Positions 36,329 through 45,881 of a DNA stretch of 64,000 nucleotides are shown piece after piece. The stretch is from Chryseobacterium paludis (GTDB lineage Bacteria; Bacteroidota; Bacteroidia; Flavobacteriales; Weeksellaceae): assembly GCF_025403485.1 (NCBI RefSeq), contig NZ_CP099966.1, positions 4,400,501-4,464,500 on the forward strand. The letters are read 5' to 3'. The position numbers and the translations under genes were made by a program. Within the stretch, counting starts at the first letter, position 1. Every line of letters begins with the position of its first letter. The notes under the pieces were generated by a model that saw only the letters and a program-made list of their open reading frames with translations, did no database searches and was not told the origin of the DNA.

Positions 36329-36351
36329 TCATTGTAATTTTATTTAAAAAC

Positions 36352-37257
36352 ATGGAAAACGACAACTTTGATGTTATTATAATTGGAGGAAGTTATGCTG
36401 GGCTTTCTGCGGGAATGGCTCTGGGAAGATCCCTAAGAAATGTTTTAATTATTGATAGTGGAAGACCGTGTAATGAGCAAACGCCACATTCTCATAATTT
36501 TCTGACTCAGGATGGTAAAACACCACACGAGATTAGTAAGGAAGCAAGAAGACAGGTTGAAAAATATAATTCAGTACAATTTGACGATGATATCGTGGTA
36601 AGCGCAAAAAAAGCCACAAAAGGTTTTGAAGTGAAGACGTTGTCAGGAAAAAGATTTAAATCTAAGAAGCTAGTTATTGCTACGGGAATTAGAGACATAA
36701 AACCCGATATTCCAGGTTTTAATGAATGTTGGGGGATTTCTGTTCTGCATTGTCCGTATTGCCATGGATTTGAAGTTAAAAATGAAACCACAGGAATTAT
36801 AGCCAATGGAGATTTTGCTTTTGAGTTTTCAAAAATGATCATTCACTGGACTAAGGATCTCAGTTTATTCACTAATGGAAAATCAGAGCTTACAGAAGAT
36901 CAAATAAGACAATTGACCAGGAAAAATATTCAGATCAATGAAAATAAAATTGATCAATTAGAACATACGAATGGGAAAATTAAAAATATACTTTTTAAGG
37001 ATGGAAGTAAACACCCATTAAAAGCTATTTATGCGAAAGTTCCTTTTGAACAAAACCTAAACGTTTCAGACGATTTAGGAGTTGAACTCACTGAATTTGG
37101 CCATATCAAAACAGACCCATTTTATAAAACAAATGTTTTCGGAGTGTATGCTTGTGGTGACAACTCATCCATGATGCGTTCTGTAGCTAATGCTGTGGGA
37201 TCAGGAAATACAGTGGGAGCTATGGTAAATAAGGAACTAATTGAAGAAGAATTTTAA
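36352..37257 (+). CDS. NAD(P)/FAD-dependent oxidoreductase, thioredoxin-reductase-like
   Basis: With the start at 36352 the product is 301 residues. It begins with an FAD-binding Rossmann motif DVIIIGGSYAGLSAG and ends with GVYACGDNSSMMRSVANAVG, which binds the second part of FAD. This is the thioredoxin-reductase fold. A CxxC pair occurs at the position of the redox centre as HCPYCHGFE, though in thioredoxin reductase the usual form is CATCDG; members with CPYCHG are known as a separate flavoprotein group of unknown acceptor. It is soluble and monocistronic. Confidence 0.8.
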   Translation: MENDNFDVIIIGGSYAGLSAGMALGRSLRNVLIIDSGRPCNEQTPHSHNFLTQDGKTPHEISKEARRQVEKYNSVQFDDDIVVSAKKATKGFEVKTLSGKRFKSKKLVIATGIRDIKPDIPGFNECWGISVLHCPYCHGFEVKNETTGIIANGDFAFEFSKMIIHWTKDLSLFTNGKSELTEDQIRQLTRKNIQINENKIDQLEHTNGKIKNILFKDGSKHPLKAIYAKVPFEQNLNVSDDLGVELTEFGHIKTDPFYKTNVFGVYACGDNSSMMRSVANAVGSGNTVGAMVNKELIEEEF

Positions 37258-37281
37258 TTAAATTTTAAGTGTTTTAGTAAT

Positions 37282-37315
37282 TCCCTGTTGGACTAATACA
37301 ACAGGGAGTTTTTTT
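37282..37315 (+). terminator. Terminator of the flavoprotein gene
   Basis: TCCCTGTTG (37282-37290) and CAACAGGGA (37299-37307) form a perfect 9-bp stem with an 8-base loop and a following T-run. Confidence 0.9.
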
Positions 37316-37413
37316 GAAAAAATGCATAAAATGATATTGAAATTAAAGATATTTTATGAAATTTTATTCCAAAAATCATATTTAACCGTACTAAATTCTT
37401 GGGGGAAATTCCG

Positions 37414-37421
37414 TACATTTG
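37414..37421 (+). promoter_or_regulatory. -7 element of glyA
   Basis: TACATTTG matches TAnnTTTG, 30 bases before the glyA ATG; no -33 TTG at usual spacing. Confidence 0.55.
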
Positions 37422-37451
37422 GGGTGAAAAATCTCAAAAACTTAAAGTAAA

Positions 37452-38717
37452 ATGGATATTATTTTCGACCTGATTGAAAAAGAAAGACAAAGACAAACCC
37501 ATGGATTGGAGCTGATAGCATCGGAAAATTTTGTTTCTGATGATGTAATGAAGGCAATGGGTAGCGTATTGACTAACAAATATGCAGAGGGATACCCTGG
37601 TAAAAGGTACTACGGTGGATGTGAAGTAGTAGATGAGGTCGAAACTTTAGCAATAAACAGAGCAAAAGAACTTTTTGGAGTTGATTATGTAAATGTTCAG
37701 CCTCATTCCGGTTCACAAGCTAATGCTGCAATTTATCTTGCAGTTTTAAAACCTGGAGATAAAATTATGGGGATGGATCTTTCTATGGGTGGACACTTAA
37801 CTCATGGATCAGCCGTTAATTTTTCAGGAATTCAATATAATGTTGTTTCTTATGGTGTACAACAGGAAACTGGTTTGATTGATTATGATCAAATGAGAGA
37901 AGTTGCTTTAAGAGAAAGACCAAAAATGCTTATCGCTGGTTTTTCAGCGTATTCCAGAGATTTAGATTATGCAAAATTTAGAGAAGTTGCCGATGAGATC
38001 GGAGCTACTCTTTGGGCCGATATTGCACATCCTGCAGGTTTAGTTGCAAAAGGATTGCTGAATTCTCCTTTTGAACATTGTCATGTTGTAACAACAACTA
38101 CTCATAAAACACTAAGAGGTCCTAGAGGTGGAATGATCATGATGGGTAAAGATTTCGAAAATACCTATGGACACAAGACTCCAAAAGGGGAGACCAAAAT
38201 GATGAGCCAGGTTTTAGATGGTGCTGTTTTCCCTGGAATTCAAGGGGGACCGCTTGAGCATGTTATTGCAGGTAAAGCTATTGCTTTTGGAGAAGCTCTA
38301 GATGTGAAGTTTGAAATATACGCTAAACAGGTTCAGTCGAATGCTCAGGCTTTAGCAAAAGCCATGATCAGTAGAGGTTTTGATATTGTAAGTGGTGGGA
38401 CTGATAATCATTTAATGCTAGTAGATCTTAGAAACAAGGGAGTAAATGGGAAAGAGACAGAAAAAGCGTTAGTACTGGCTGACATTACCTGTAATAAGAA
38501 TATGGTTCCTTTTGATGATAAATCACCGTTTACTACATCTGGTATTAGATTAGGTACTGCTGCTATCACGACAAGAGGACTGAAAGAACAAGATATGGAG
38601 ACTATTTCAGAATTGATTTCTGAAGTTGTTGATAATATTAAAAATGAAGAAGTTCTTACATCTGTAAGAAAGAAAGTAAATGAATTAATGGAAGGAAAAG
38701 CTTTGTTTAATTACTAA
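37452..38717 (+). CDS. glyA: Serine hydroxymethyltransferase
   Basis: The 421-residue protein is a full-length PLP enzyme with GlyA hallmarks: LIASENFVS (21-29), [13 protein letters not shown] (44-56) and the PLP lysine K219 in [14 protein letters not shown]. It interconverts serine and glycine while charging tetrahydrofolate with a one-carbon unit, in the cytoplasm. The length is typical of bacterial GlyA. It has its own -7 box and a terminator. Confidence 0.97.
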   Translation: MDIIFDLIEKERQRQTHGLELIASENFVSDDVMKAMGSVLTNKYAEGYPGKRYYGGCEVVDEVETLAINRAKELFGVDYVNVQPHSGSQANAAIYLAVLKPGDKIMGMDLSMGGHLTHGSAVNFSGIQYNVVSYGVQQETGLIDYDQMREVALRERPKMLIAGFSAYSRDLDYAKFREVADEIGATLWADIAHPAGLVAKGLLNSPFEHCHVVTTTTHKTLRGPRGGMIMMGKDFENTYGHKTPKGETKMMSQVLDGAVFPGIQGGPLEHVIAGKAIAFGEALDVKFEIYAKQVQSNAQALAKAMISRGFDIVSGGTDNHLMLVDLRNKGVNGKETEKALVLADITCNKNMVPFDDKSPFTTSGIRLGTAAITTRGLKEQDMETISELISEVVDNIKNEEVLTSVRKKVNELMEGKALFNY

Positions 38718-38740
38718 TTCTTACCTGAACCAAATATAAA

Positions 38741-38767
38741 GAATGAGCAATCGCTCATTCTTTTTTT
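38741..38767 (+). terminator. Terminator of glyA
   Basis: GAATGAGC (38741-38748) and GCTCATTC (38753-38760) form an 8-bp stem with loop AATC and a following T-run. An ATG inside the stem at 38743 is in frame with recX but is unlikely to be its start. Confidence 0.88.
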
Positions 38768-38775
38768 GTAAATAT

Positions 38776-39237
38776 ATGGAGAAGAAGTCTTATACTTTTG
38801 AGGAGATTAAACAGAAACTGGTAAACTATTGTGTTTATCAGGATCGCTGTCATGCCGAAGTGGAGCAGAAGATGAGGGAATTTTTATTGATTCCTGAAGC
38901 TAAGGAAGAAATTTTTTTATATCTGCTAAAAGAAAATTACTTAAATGAGGAAAGGTTTACCAGAAGTTATATCAGAGGGAAGTTTTATATAAAACATTGG
39001 GGGCGAAATAAGATCAAGATCAACTTAAAACAAAAACAGATCTCTGAAAAATTGATCAGTTCATGTTTTGATGAGATAGATGAGGCAGATTATCATAAAG
39101 CTCTTAAGAAGGCATTTGAAGATTACTACTCTAAACAGAAAGGCTTAAAAGAATATCAAAAAAAATCTAAGACCATAAAATATCTGATGAGTAAAGGTTT
39201 TGAATATGAAATTATTCTTGAAATATTAGAAAATTAA
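38776..39237 (+). CDS. recX: Regulatory protein RecX
   Basis: From the ATG at 38776 the product is 153 residues, made of the three-helix repeats of RecX. The most telling strings are LVNYCVYQDRCHAEVEQKM in the first repeat, YLNEERFTRSYIRGKF in the second, and KGFEYEIILEILEN at the end. RecX binds RecA filaments and limits recombination and SOS induction. No recA is adjacent. I reject a start at 38743 because it lies within the glyA terminator. Confidence 0.88.
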   Translation: MEKKSYTFEEIKQKLVNYCVYQDRCHAEVEQKMREFLLIPEAKEEIFLYLLKENYLNEERFTRSYIRGKFYIKHWGRNKIKINLKQKQISEKLISSCFDEIDEADYHKALKKAFEDYYSKQKGLKEYQKKSKTIKYLMSKGFEYEIILEILEN

Positions 39238-39450
39238 TAAATAAATAATTTACTAAAAGATTGTTTTTAGTTTAAAAAAAATAGTTTTGCTAGAATTTTA
39301 AATATACTATTTATATAATAAAGATGACTATATTACTTACTGCGTTTTTAGATTAAATAATTGGGGTTGAAATTATAAGCCTTTTATATGTAATATCTTA
39401 CATGATTTTATTAAAAAAAAATTAAATTTTTAAAGAGAAGATACCATAAG

Positions 39451-39466
39451 TGGCACGAAAAATGCA
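39451..39466 (+). promoter_or_regulatory. Candidate sigma-54 promoter (-24/-12)
   Basis: TGGCACGAAAAATGCA matches the sigma-54 consensus TGGCACG-N4-TTGCA at all but one position. The invariant GG (39452-39453) and GC (39464-39465) are separated by exactly 10 bases, the spacing the factor requires. It points toward the polysaccharide cluster. RpoN is encoded at 4789. An enhancer site and activator were not found. Confidence 0.6.
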
Positions 39467-39667
39467 TGTGGTTTGCAATATTTGTATTTTGGGATTTGTA
39501 TCCAGAAAAGAATAAAAATAAAATATAAATTAGACTAAAAAAATGTGAATTATATATAATATTACTGTTATATGCAATAATATTAGAAAGAAGATGTTTT
39601 AATAGGAATAGATCATGTAAAAAAAAAGAATTTAATTATTGTGTTTAGAATTATGAATATTATCTAT

Positions 39668-39675
39668 TACCTTTG
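39668..39675 (+). promoter_or_regulatory. -7 element just before the cluster
   Basis: TACCTTTG is a full match to TAnnTTTG, 28 bases before the ATG at 39704. The nearest TTG upstream (39639-39641) is 26 bases away, longer than usual. Confidence 0.55.
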
Positions 39676-39703
39676 CCAAGCTAATAAAATCACTTAATGT
39701 TGA

Positions 39704-41659
39704 ATGAAAAAGTTGCATGACGCTTTTAATGCTCTTTACAATGGCGATAACATTGTGAAAATCACCAAATTGAGATATATACCGAGGTGGTTGGTTATTC
39801 TTATTGATATCCTGATTGTTTTGATTTCCATACTGCTTTCACGCCTTTTCTTAAGAAATTTGGATGTGAAGGTTAATTTTCCGGAATATACAGTTCAAAA
39901 AAGGTTTTTACTGATCGGAACGAATATTTTATTTATGTATGTTTTTAAAACGTACGCTGGGATTATCAGACATTCCACTTTTTTCGATTTCTTTAAAATT
40001 ATTTTATCTTCTGGAAGTACACTGGTTTCTCTTTTAGTGATTAACTATTTGTGGCAATTAGGAGTGGGGAGATCATTATTTTTATATCCTAATCTGTTTT
40101 TGTATTTCCTTATCTCGGTTTCTATAATGTTCTTTTTTAGAATGGTAACAAAACAGTTCTTTAATATTCTTATTGATATTAAAGGAGCATCTTCTAAAGT
40201 TAGAATAGCTGTTGTTGGTGTTGGTGAAGCTTCTGTAGCTTTAGCACGAGCAATTATGCATAATCCAAATTATCCATATCGACTACAAGGATTTCTTACG
40301 GGAAGATCTGATTCCAATCGAGCCTTATTATTAGGATATAAGATATATAATAAAAGTCAGTTCTTTACTAGTGAAAAGCTTATAAAACAATTTGATGCTG
40401 TCTTACTGATTAAAGAGATCATGACAAAGCAGGAGATTGAAGAATGGATGACACTGGCTTTAGATAATGGACTTAAAGTACTAAAAGCACCTACGCTTAG
40501 CAAAATGCGAGATAGTGACTTAGTGGGTGGTATTAGTCAACTTCAGATTGAAGATTTACTAAATCGTAAACCTATTAAAATAGAAAGTGAGGATGTTACA
40601 AAAAGACATTTTGAAAAAAATGTATTGGTAACTGGAGGAGCGGGTTCTATTGGTAGCGAAATCGTAAGACAGGTAGCACAGTTTAATCCTTCATTGATTG
40701 TTGTGCTGGATCAAGCTGAATCACCCTTATATGAACTGGAATTGGAACTTTTGGAAAAATTCCCAGATCAAAGGTTTAAGTTTGTATTGGCTGATATATC
40801 TAATAGTTACAGATTAGAAAAAGTATTTGAAGATTATCAGTTTTCTATGGTTTATCATGCAGCGGCATATAAACATGTGCCACTAATAGAAGAAAATCCT
40901 CATGAAGCTATTTTTGTGAATATTCTAGGAACTAAGAACCTATCCTTACTATCCAAAAAATATAAAGTAAATCGTTTTGTAATGGTTTCTACAGATAAGG
41001 CAGTAAACCCAACTAATGTAATGGGTGCTTCAAAAAGAGCTGCGGAATTATTTGTGCAATCTCTACAAAACTCACCTGGAAATACTACAAAATTTATTAC
41101 AACTCGTTTTGGAAATGTATTGGGATCCAATGGTTCAGTAATTCCACACTTTAGAAAGCAAATTGAAAAAGGAGGTCCTGTAACTATTACACATCCTGAT
41201 ATCATTCGATATTTTATGACAATTCCAGAAGCTTGCGAGTTAGTACTTCAAGCTGGAACAATGGGGAATGGTGGAGAAATCTATGTATTCGATATGGGTG
41301 AACCCGTTAAGATCTTAGATTTAGCAAAAAGAATGATAAGATTATCAGGCTATACTCCTGATGTAGATATTAAAATTACGTTTATTGGATTGAGACCTGG
41401 TGAAAAACTATATGAAGAGCTTTTAAGCAATAATACAGTTACAATTCCTACCCATCACGAGAAAATTTTAATTTCAAGAGATCCTTTAATGGAATTTGAT
41501 GAAGTAGATGTCTTAAGTAAACAGATTATTCTGGCTGCTGTAAAAAGAGATAAGTTACAGGTGGTTAGGATACTTAAAACGATTGTTCCTGAATTTATAA
41601 GTAATAATTCGGAATTTGAGATTTTGGATAAAGAACCTGAGGTTAACAGCTCAATATAA
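39704..41659 (+). CDS. Membrane-bound UDP-GlcNAc-type 4,6-dehydratase (CapD/WbpM/PglF family)
   Basis: The 651-residue protein has four N-terminal membrane helices (about 28-48, 68-84, 97-118, 127-146), a first Rossmann-like domain (165-290) and a C-terminal short-chain dehydrogenase domain with the NAD motif GGAGSIGSE (311-319). The active-site triad uses MGASK (440-444), where Met replaces the usual Tyr, as in PglF and WbpM. These enzymes convert UDP-N-acetylhexosamine to the 4-keto-6-deoxy sugar. It opens the polysaccharide cluster. The product could feed the reductase at 63027 to make UDP-QuiNAc (inference). Confidence 0.92.
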   Translation: MKKLHDAFNALYNGDNIVKITKLRYIPRWLVILIDILIVLISILLSRLFLRNLDVKVNFPEYTVQKRFLLIGTNILFMYVFKTYAGIIRHSTFFDFFKIILSSGSTLVSLLVINYLWQLGVGRSLFLYPNLFLYFLISVSIMFFFRMVTKQFFNILIDIKGASSKVRIAVVGVGEASVALARAIMHNPNYPYRLQGFLTGRSDSNRALLLGYKIYNKSQFFTSEKLIKQFDAVLLIKEIMTKQEIEEWMTLALDNGLKVLKAPTLSKMRDSDLVGGISQLQIEDLLNRKPIKIESEDVTKRHFEKNVLVTGGAGSIGSEIVRQVAQFNPSLIVVLDQAESPLYELELELLEKFPDQRFKFVLADISNSYRLEKVFEDYQFSMVYHAAAYKHVPLIEENPHEAIFVNILGTKNLSLLSKKYKVNRFVMVSTDKAVNPTNVMGASKRAAELFVQSLQNSPGNTTKFITTRFGNVLGSNGSVIPHFRKQIEKGGPVTITHPDIIRYFMTIPEACELVLQAGTMGNGGEIYVFDMGEPVKILDLAKRMIRLSGYTPDVDIKITFIGLRPGEKLYEELLSNNTVTIPTHHEKILISRDPLMEFDEVDVLSKQIILAAVKRDKLQVVRILKTIVPEFISNNSEFEILDKEPEVNSSI

Positions 41660-41692
41660 TATATTATTTGTAATAAGAAATCATAGCAAATT

Positions 41693-41721
41693 TTGCTTAA
41701 AAATTAATTATCCTATTTTTG
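41693..41721 (+). promoter_or_regulatory. Internal promoter before the export genes
   Basis: TTG (41693-41695) and TATTTTTG (41714-41721) fit the -33/-7 consensus with an 18-base spacer, 17 bases before the ATG at 41739. Confidence 0.65.
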
Positions 41722-41738
41722 TGGAAAAATTATAAAGA

Positions 41739-42545
41739 ATGAGTTTGAAATATTTTATTTATGGAGCTGTGAGTTTGGTGATATTTTCTTGTGCAGCTAA
41801 ACAAGACATTAATTATATGAAAGATATTGATGGTATTGTGCTGGAAAATTCAATAAAAAATAGCAGGGTTGATTTCCAACCTGGAGACCAGTTGATTATA
41901 ACTGTTACTGCAAAGGATCTGGATGTTGTAAAACCTTTTAATCAAAATTATTCTTCAGGGACTACAGTTTCACAATATTCAATACCAAGTTCTAATAATC
42001 TTGCACAGCAAGTTCCTGTATCAGGACCAACTTATACTATAGATACTAATGGAGATATTATTTTTCCTCAAATCGGACAGGTAAGTACTAAAAATGAAAA
42101 TATCGAAACATTAAGGATGAAATTAAGTAATCTTATTAAAGATTATGTGAAAAATCCTATAGTTGATATTAGACTTATTAATTTTAAAGTTTCTGTTTTG
42201 GGAGAAGTTACAAAACCGGGAACTTATGTGATACCTGATGGAAATACTACATTGTTAAGTGCATTAGGTCTGGCAGGAGATCTTACACCTTATGGAGTTA
42301 GAAACAATATTTTAATTGTTCGGAATAATGATGGACAAATTAACAAGGAAAGAGTAGATCTTACAAGCGCTAATTTCATCAATTCTCCTTATTACTATCT
42401 TAAACAAAATGATGTTGTTTATGTTCAGCCGAATTCAAATAGAGAGAAGGCTGCAAGAGTGGATCCAAATACAGGACTTTATATTTCAGTAGCCTCTGTA
42501 ATCGCTTCAATTACTGTGGGAATATTGGCTTTAATTAAAAACTAG
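41739..42545 (+). CDS. Wza-like polysaccharide export lipoprotein, copy 1
   Basis: The 268-residue protein has a lipoprotein signal with Cys18 (VIFSCAAK), a Poly_export domain beginning FQPGDQLIITV (about 47-57) and a SLBB-type domain with VSVLGEVTKPGTYVIPDG (about 150-167). A hydrophobic stretch closes the protein (about 247-266). It would form part of the outer-membrane/periplasmic exit channel for the polymer. A second, diverged copy follows. The C-terminal hydrophobic segment is unlike E. coli Wza, where an amphipathic helix spans the outer membrane. Confidence 0.88.
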   Translation: MSLKYFIYGAVSLVIFSCAAKQDINYMKDIDGIVLENSIKNSRVDFQPGDQLIITVTAKDLDVVKPFNQNYSSGTTVSQYSIPSSNNLAQQVPVSGPTYTIDTNGDIIFPQIGQVSTKNENIETLRMKLSNLIKDYVKNPIVDIRLINFKVSVLGEVTKPGTYVIPDGNTTLLSALGLAGDLTPYGVRNNILIVRNNDGQINKERVDLTSANFINSPYYYLKQNDVVYVQPNSNREKAARVDPNTGLYISVASVIASITVGILALIKN

Positions 42546-42681
42546 AAATTATTTTAGATAAATAAAAACATCACCATTTTGGTGGATACTATATCACAGT
42601 TTAATAGAAAAAGTAGTTTATTCAATCATAATATTTTTATAACATATTGAGAACCTACTTACAGTAGACTTAAATAACATT

Positions 42682-43470
42682 ATGAATAAAAAAATTATTA
42701 CATACCTTGTAATACTGTTGGTGGTTTTGGCATCGTGCAAACCAAAACAGAATATGGTATATATGTCGCAGCAGAATATGGAGGAGGAAATTGCCAAGGC
42801 TAAATTTGAGGGGTTACATATCCAACAAGGGGATGTTCTCTTAATACTGGTTTCTGCACTTGATGAGACGGCTGTAAAACCCTTTAACCTTAATACTGCA
42901 AATCGTGTGGGAAGTGAAGCTCCTAATGGAGTTAACCAATTTGTACAACCAAGTGAATATATGGTGAACGAAGATGGGAATATTAACTTTCCTGTATTGG
43001 GGAATGTATATACTAAAGGTATGACACAAGTACAATTAAAAAATGATCTTGAATCCCGATTAAAGAGATATCTTACAGATCCTTTGGTTACTATTACTTT
43101 AAAGAATTTTAATGTAAGTGTTTTAGGAGAAGTTAAAGCTCCAGGTCAAAAGGAAAGCAGTACGCAGAAGCTCAATATTTTTCAAGCACTTAGTCTTGCT
43201 GGGGATATGACCGATTTTGGGGATCGTACAAAAGTAAAACTGATTCGTACCGGAGATGATGGTATTGATCAGGTTGTAAACTTAGATATGTCGAGGTCAG
43301 ATATCGTTAATTCACCTTATTATTACATGAAACAAAATGATGTTTTATATATACAACCTGACAAAAATAAGCAGGTACAAGCTAATTCTAATCCGAACAG
43401 AGCCCTTACTTTTCAGATTCTCGCTTCAGCGTTGGGGGTAGCAACTCTTATCATTTCTTTAACACGATAA
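42682..43470 (+). CDS. Wza-like polysaccharide export lipoprotein, copy 2
   Basis: The 262-residue protein repeats the layout of its upstream neighbour: lipobox with Cys19 (VVLASCKP), Poly_export motif IQQGDVLLILVSAL, SLBB motif VSVLGEVKAPGQ, and a closing hydrophobic segment (about 243-260). It lies 8 bases before the Wzc-like kinase gene, its usual partner. Clear but diverged paralogy with copy 1 argues for an old duplication. Confidence 0.88.
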   Translation: MNKKIITYLVILLVVLASCKPKQNMVYMSQQNMEEEIAKAKFEGLHIQQGDVLLILVSALDETAVKPFNLNTANRVGSEAPNGVNQFVQPSEYMVNEDGNINFPVLGNVYTKGMTQVQLKNDLESRLKRYLTDPLVTITLKNFNVSVLGEVKAPGQKESSTQKLNIFQALSLAGDMTDFGDRTKVKLIRTGDDGIDQVVNLDMSRSDIVNSPYYYMKQNDVLYIQPDKNKQVQANSNPNRALTFQILASALGVATLIISLTR

Positions 43471-43478
43471 ATCACAGT

Positions 43479-45821
43479 ATGCAGCAGACAGAATTTCAGG
43501 AAAAGGAAGAAATATTAGATTTGAGAAAAATTATTGGGAAGTATTTGCATAAATGGCCATGGTTTGTCATATCTATCCTAATCTTTTTAATTGGAGGCTT
43601 TATGTATTTAAGATATGCAGTACCTCAATATCAATCCATTACAACTCTTAAATTTGATAAAAAACAAACGGATATTACTGGTGCACTGGCAGACTTAGAT
43701 AACCTCGGTTTAGGCCTGGGTAATGCTGATGAATTGAAAAGTGAAGCTGCAGTTGTTAATTCAAGACCGATTCTTATGAAGGTCGTGAAGAATCTAAATC
43801 TTAATGTACAATATTTTAGTAAAGGAGAAATTAAAGATTCAGAACTTTTCACAAATGTACCTATCATAGCTAAAGTCATAAGTTCTGATTATGATAAGAA
43901 TTTTATTTCCTCTGAATATTTGGTGACAAAAATTGATGGAATTCAATTCACTTTATGGGAAGAGAAAAAAGGTGAAGTAAAAGGAGTATTTAATAAACCT
44001 CTAAAGCTCGATTTTGGAACAGTGATTCTACAAAAGAATGCTCAGTTACCTTCGAATACCAAATATAAAATCGTTTTTTGGAATCCGTTGGAAAGATTGA
44101 AAAAACTTGAAAAGAATATAACAGTAGACTTGCCCGACGAAAAAGCATTACTGATGGATATAAGTATTATTGGTGCTGTTCCGGAGAAGTCAGAAGCTAT
44201 TCTTAATGAAGTTACAAGGCAATATAATCTGGATGGGCTAAGAGATAAGAACTTACAAGCACAAAATACCCAGGAGTTCATCGATAAAAGACTTGAGGTA
44301 ATAACCCGTGATCTTTCCGGTGTAGAAAGCCAAAAAGAAGATTTTCAGAACCGCAATCGTATCGTTGATTTGGAAGCACAGGCTCAGCTGGCACTTCAAA
44401 ATACGAGTGAAAATACAAAATCTCTCCTTCTCCAACAGACCCAATTGGATTTATTAAATTCTTTGGCTGAAGAAGCTTCAAAAGGAGGAAACCAACTTAT
44501 GCCTTCCAATTTAGGCCTTAATCCATCATTGGAGCAAACTATTTCTCAATATAATACTTTGCTTATCAGTAGAAATAAAACATTAAAACAGGCCACAAAT
44601 GAAAACCCAGCAGTGGTAGAAATGAATAAGGAGATTTTGGCATTGAAAGAAATTGTTCGTGATAATATTCGTCAACAAAAAGAAACAGTACAAGCTTCTA
44701 TTAATCAATTGAATGGACAAATTTCAGTAAATAACGGACTCATTGAGAAAGTACCTGGCCAATCAAAAGTGTATCGTGGTATAGAGAGACAACAAACACT
44801 TAAAGAGCAGCTTTTTCTCTTTTTGCTACAGAAAAGAGAGGAAAATGCAATTAATTTATCAATTAATTTACCAAAAGCTAAAATAGTTAATCCTGCTTTT
44901 ACTCAGGACATTGCTGTATCACCTAAAAAAATTATAATTCTTTTAGGAGCAATTTTATTAGGTGGATTACTCCCGTTTGGATTATTATATGTATTCTTTT
45001 TATGGGATGATAAAATATATAGCAGAGCTGACATTACAGAACGTTCTTCTCTAGGTGTTCTGGCGGAGATACCATCATTGAAAGATAATGAGATCCACCT
45101 GGTGCAGAAAAATGATTTTTCAGAGTTAGCAGAAGCATTTAGGGTATTGATATCTAATCTTAAATTTGTATTGCCTGTTAAGGATTCAGCAAGGATTATT
45201 ATGGTTACATCTTCGATAAAAGGAGAAGGAAAAACATTAACTTCGGTTAACCTGGCTCTTACTCTTGCAAATAAAAATGGTCGCTCACTTTTAGTTGGTT
45301 CAGATATTCGAAATCCTCAGATTCAGCGTTATGATAGTGAACCAATTAAAAGAAAAGGTCTTACAGAGTATTTATATGATGAAACGGTAAATGTTGATGA
45401 ACTAATACATACTTCAGACACAAATCCATTTTGTGATGTTATCTATGCAGGAAGTATCCCTCCAAATCCTCAGGAGCTTCTTTCTAATGGAAGATATCAA
45501 AAGCTTATAAAGGATCTGGCTTCACAGTATGCTTATATTGTAATTGACTCTGCACCACTTATGTTGGTTTCAGATACCCTTAATTTCACGGATATTGCAG
45601 ATGCTACTTTATATGTTGTGAGATCTGGAGTATCAAAAAATATTTTGATTGATTTTGCTAATAATTTGGTTAATGATTCAAAGTTGAAGAATGTATCTTT
45701 TGTTATTAATGATGTTGCTAAAAATGTAGGTGGCTATGGTTATGGATATAATTATGGATATGGATATGGCTACAACAGTGATAAAAAAGAAGTTTGGTGG
45801 CGAAGGATATTTAGGAAATAA
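43479..45821 (+). CDS. Wzc-like chain-length regulator and tyrosine kinase
   Basis: The 780-residue protein has a Wzz domain with two membrane helices (about 27-47 and 484-506) flanking a long coiled-coil periplasmic part, then a cytoplasmic BY-kinase domain with Walker A in IKGEGKTLTSVN (about 578-590), Walker A' in LLVGSDIRNPQ (about 606-616) and Walker B in IVIDSAPLML (about 687-696). The tail near residue 755 has seven tyrosines alternating with glycine (GYGYGYNYGYGYGYN), the autophosphorylation cluster. It controls polymer export and length together with the Wza-like proteins. A partner phosphatase was not seen in this window. Confidence 0.93.
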   Translation: MQQTEFQEKEEILDLRKIIGKYLHKWPWFVISILIFLIGGFMYLRYAVPQYQSITTLKFDKKQTDITGALADLDNLGLGLGNADELKSEAAVVNSRPILMKVVKNLNLNVQYFSKGEIKDSELFTNVPIIAKVISSDYDKNFISSEYLVTKIDGIQFTLWEEKKGEVKGVFNKPLKLDFGTVILQKNAQLPSNTKYKIVFWNPLERLKKLEKNITVDLPDEKALLMDISIIGAVPEKSEAILNEVTRQYNLDGLRDKNLQAQNTQEFIDKRLEVITRDLSGVESQKEDFQNRNRIVDLEAQAQLALQNTSENTKSLLLQQTQLDLLNSLAEEASKGGNQLMPSNLGLNPSLEQTISQYNTLLISRNKTLKQATNENPAVVEMNKEILALKEIVRDNIRQQKETVQASINQLNGQISVNNGLIEKVPGQSKVYRGIERQQTLKEQLFLFLLQKREENAINLSINLPKAKIVNPAFTQDIAVSPKKIIILLGAILLGGLLPFGLLYVFFLWDDKIYSRADITERSSLGVLAEIPSLKDNEIHLVQKNDFSELAEAFRVLISNLKFVLPVKDSARIIMVTSSIKGEGKTLTSVNLALTLANKNGRSLLVGSDIRNPQIQRYDSEPIKRKGLTEYLYDETVNVDELIHTSDTNPFCDVIYAGSIPPNPQELLSNGRYQKLIKDLASQYAYIVIDSAPLMLVSDTLNFTDIADATLYVVRSGVSKNILIDFANNLVNDSKLKNVSFVINDVAKNVGGYGYGYNYGYGYGYNSDKKEVWWRRIFRK

Positions 45822-45881
45822 TTTATTAGATAAATAAATTTAAAGGAATCAATAATCATTAAGGAGATAAAATATACTACA

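Larger units (their letters stand above)
39238..39703 (+). other. 466-base AT-rich leader of the polysaccharide cluster
   Basis: No coding frame is supported. It holds a sigma-54-type site at 39451 and a TAnnTTTG box at 39668, so the first cluster gene may be expressed from two promoters. A transcript from the sigma-54 site would have a leader of about 225 bases. Confidence 0.55.

Noticed and set aside
38743..38775. RecX start at 38743
   Set aside because: It lies in the stem of the glyA terminator.
39238..39703. JUMPstart/ops element or small RNA in the cluster leader
   Set aside because: No GGCGGTAG core and no stable long hairpin could be found.
41739..43470. Tandem Wza-like genes as an assembly duplication
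   Set aside because: The two copies differ throughout at DNA and protein level, so they are real paralogs.
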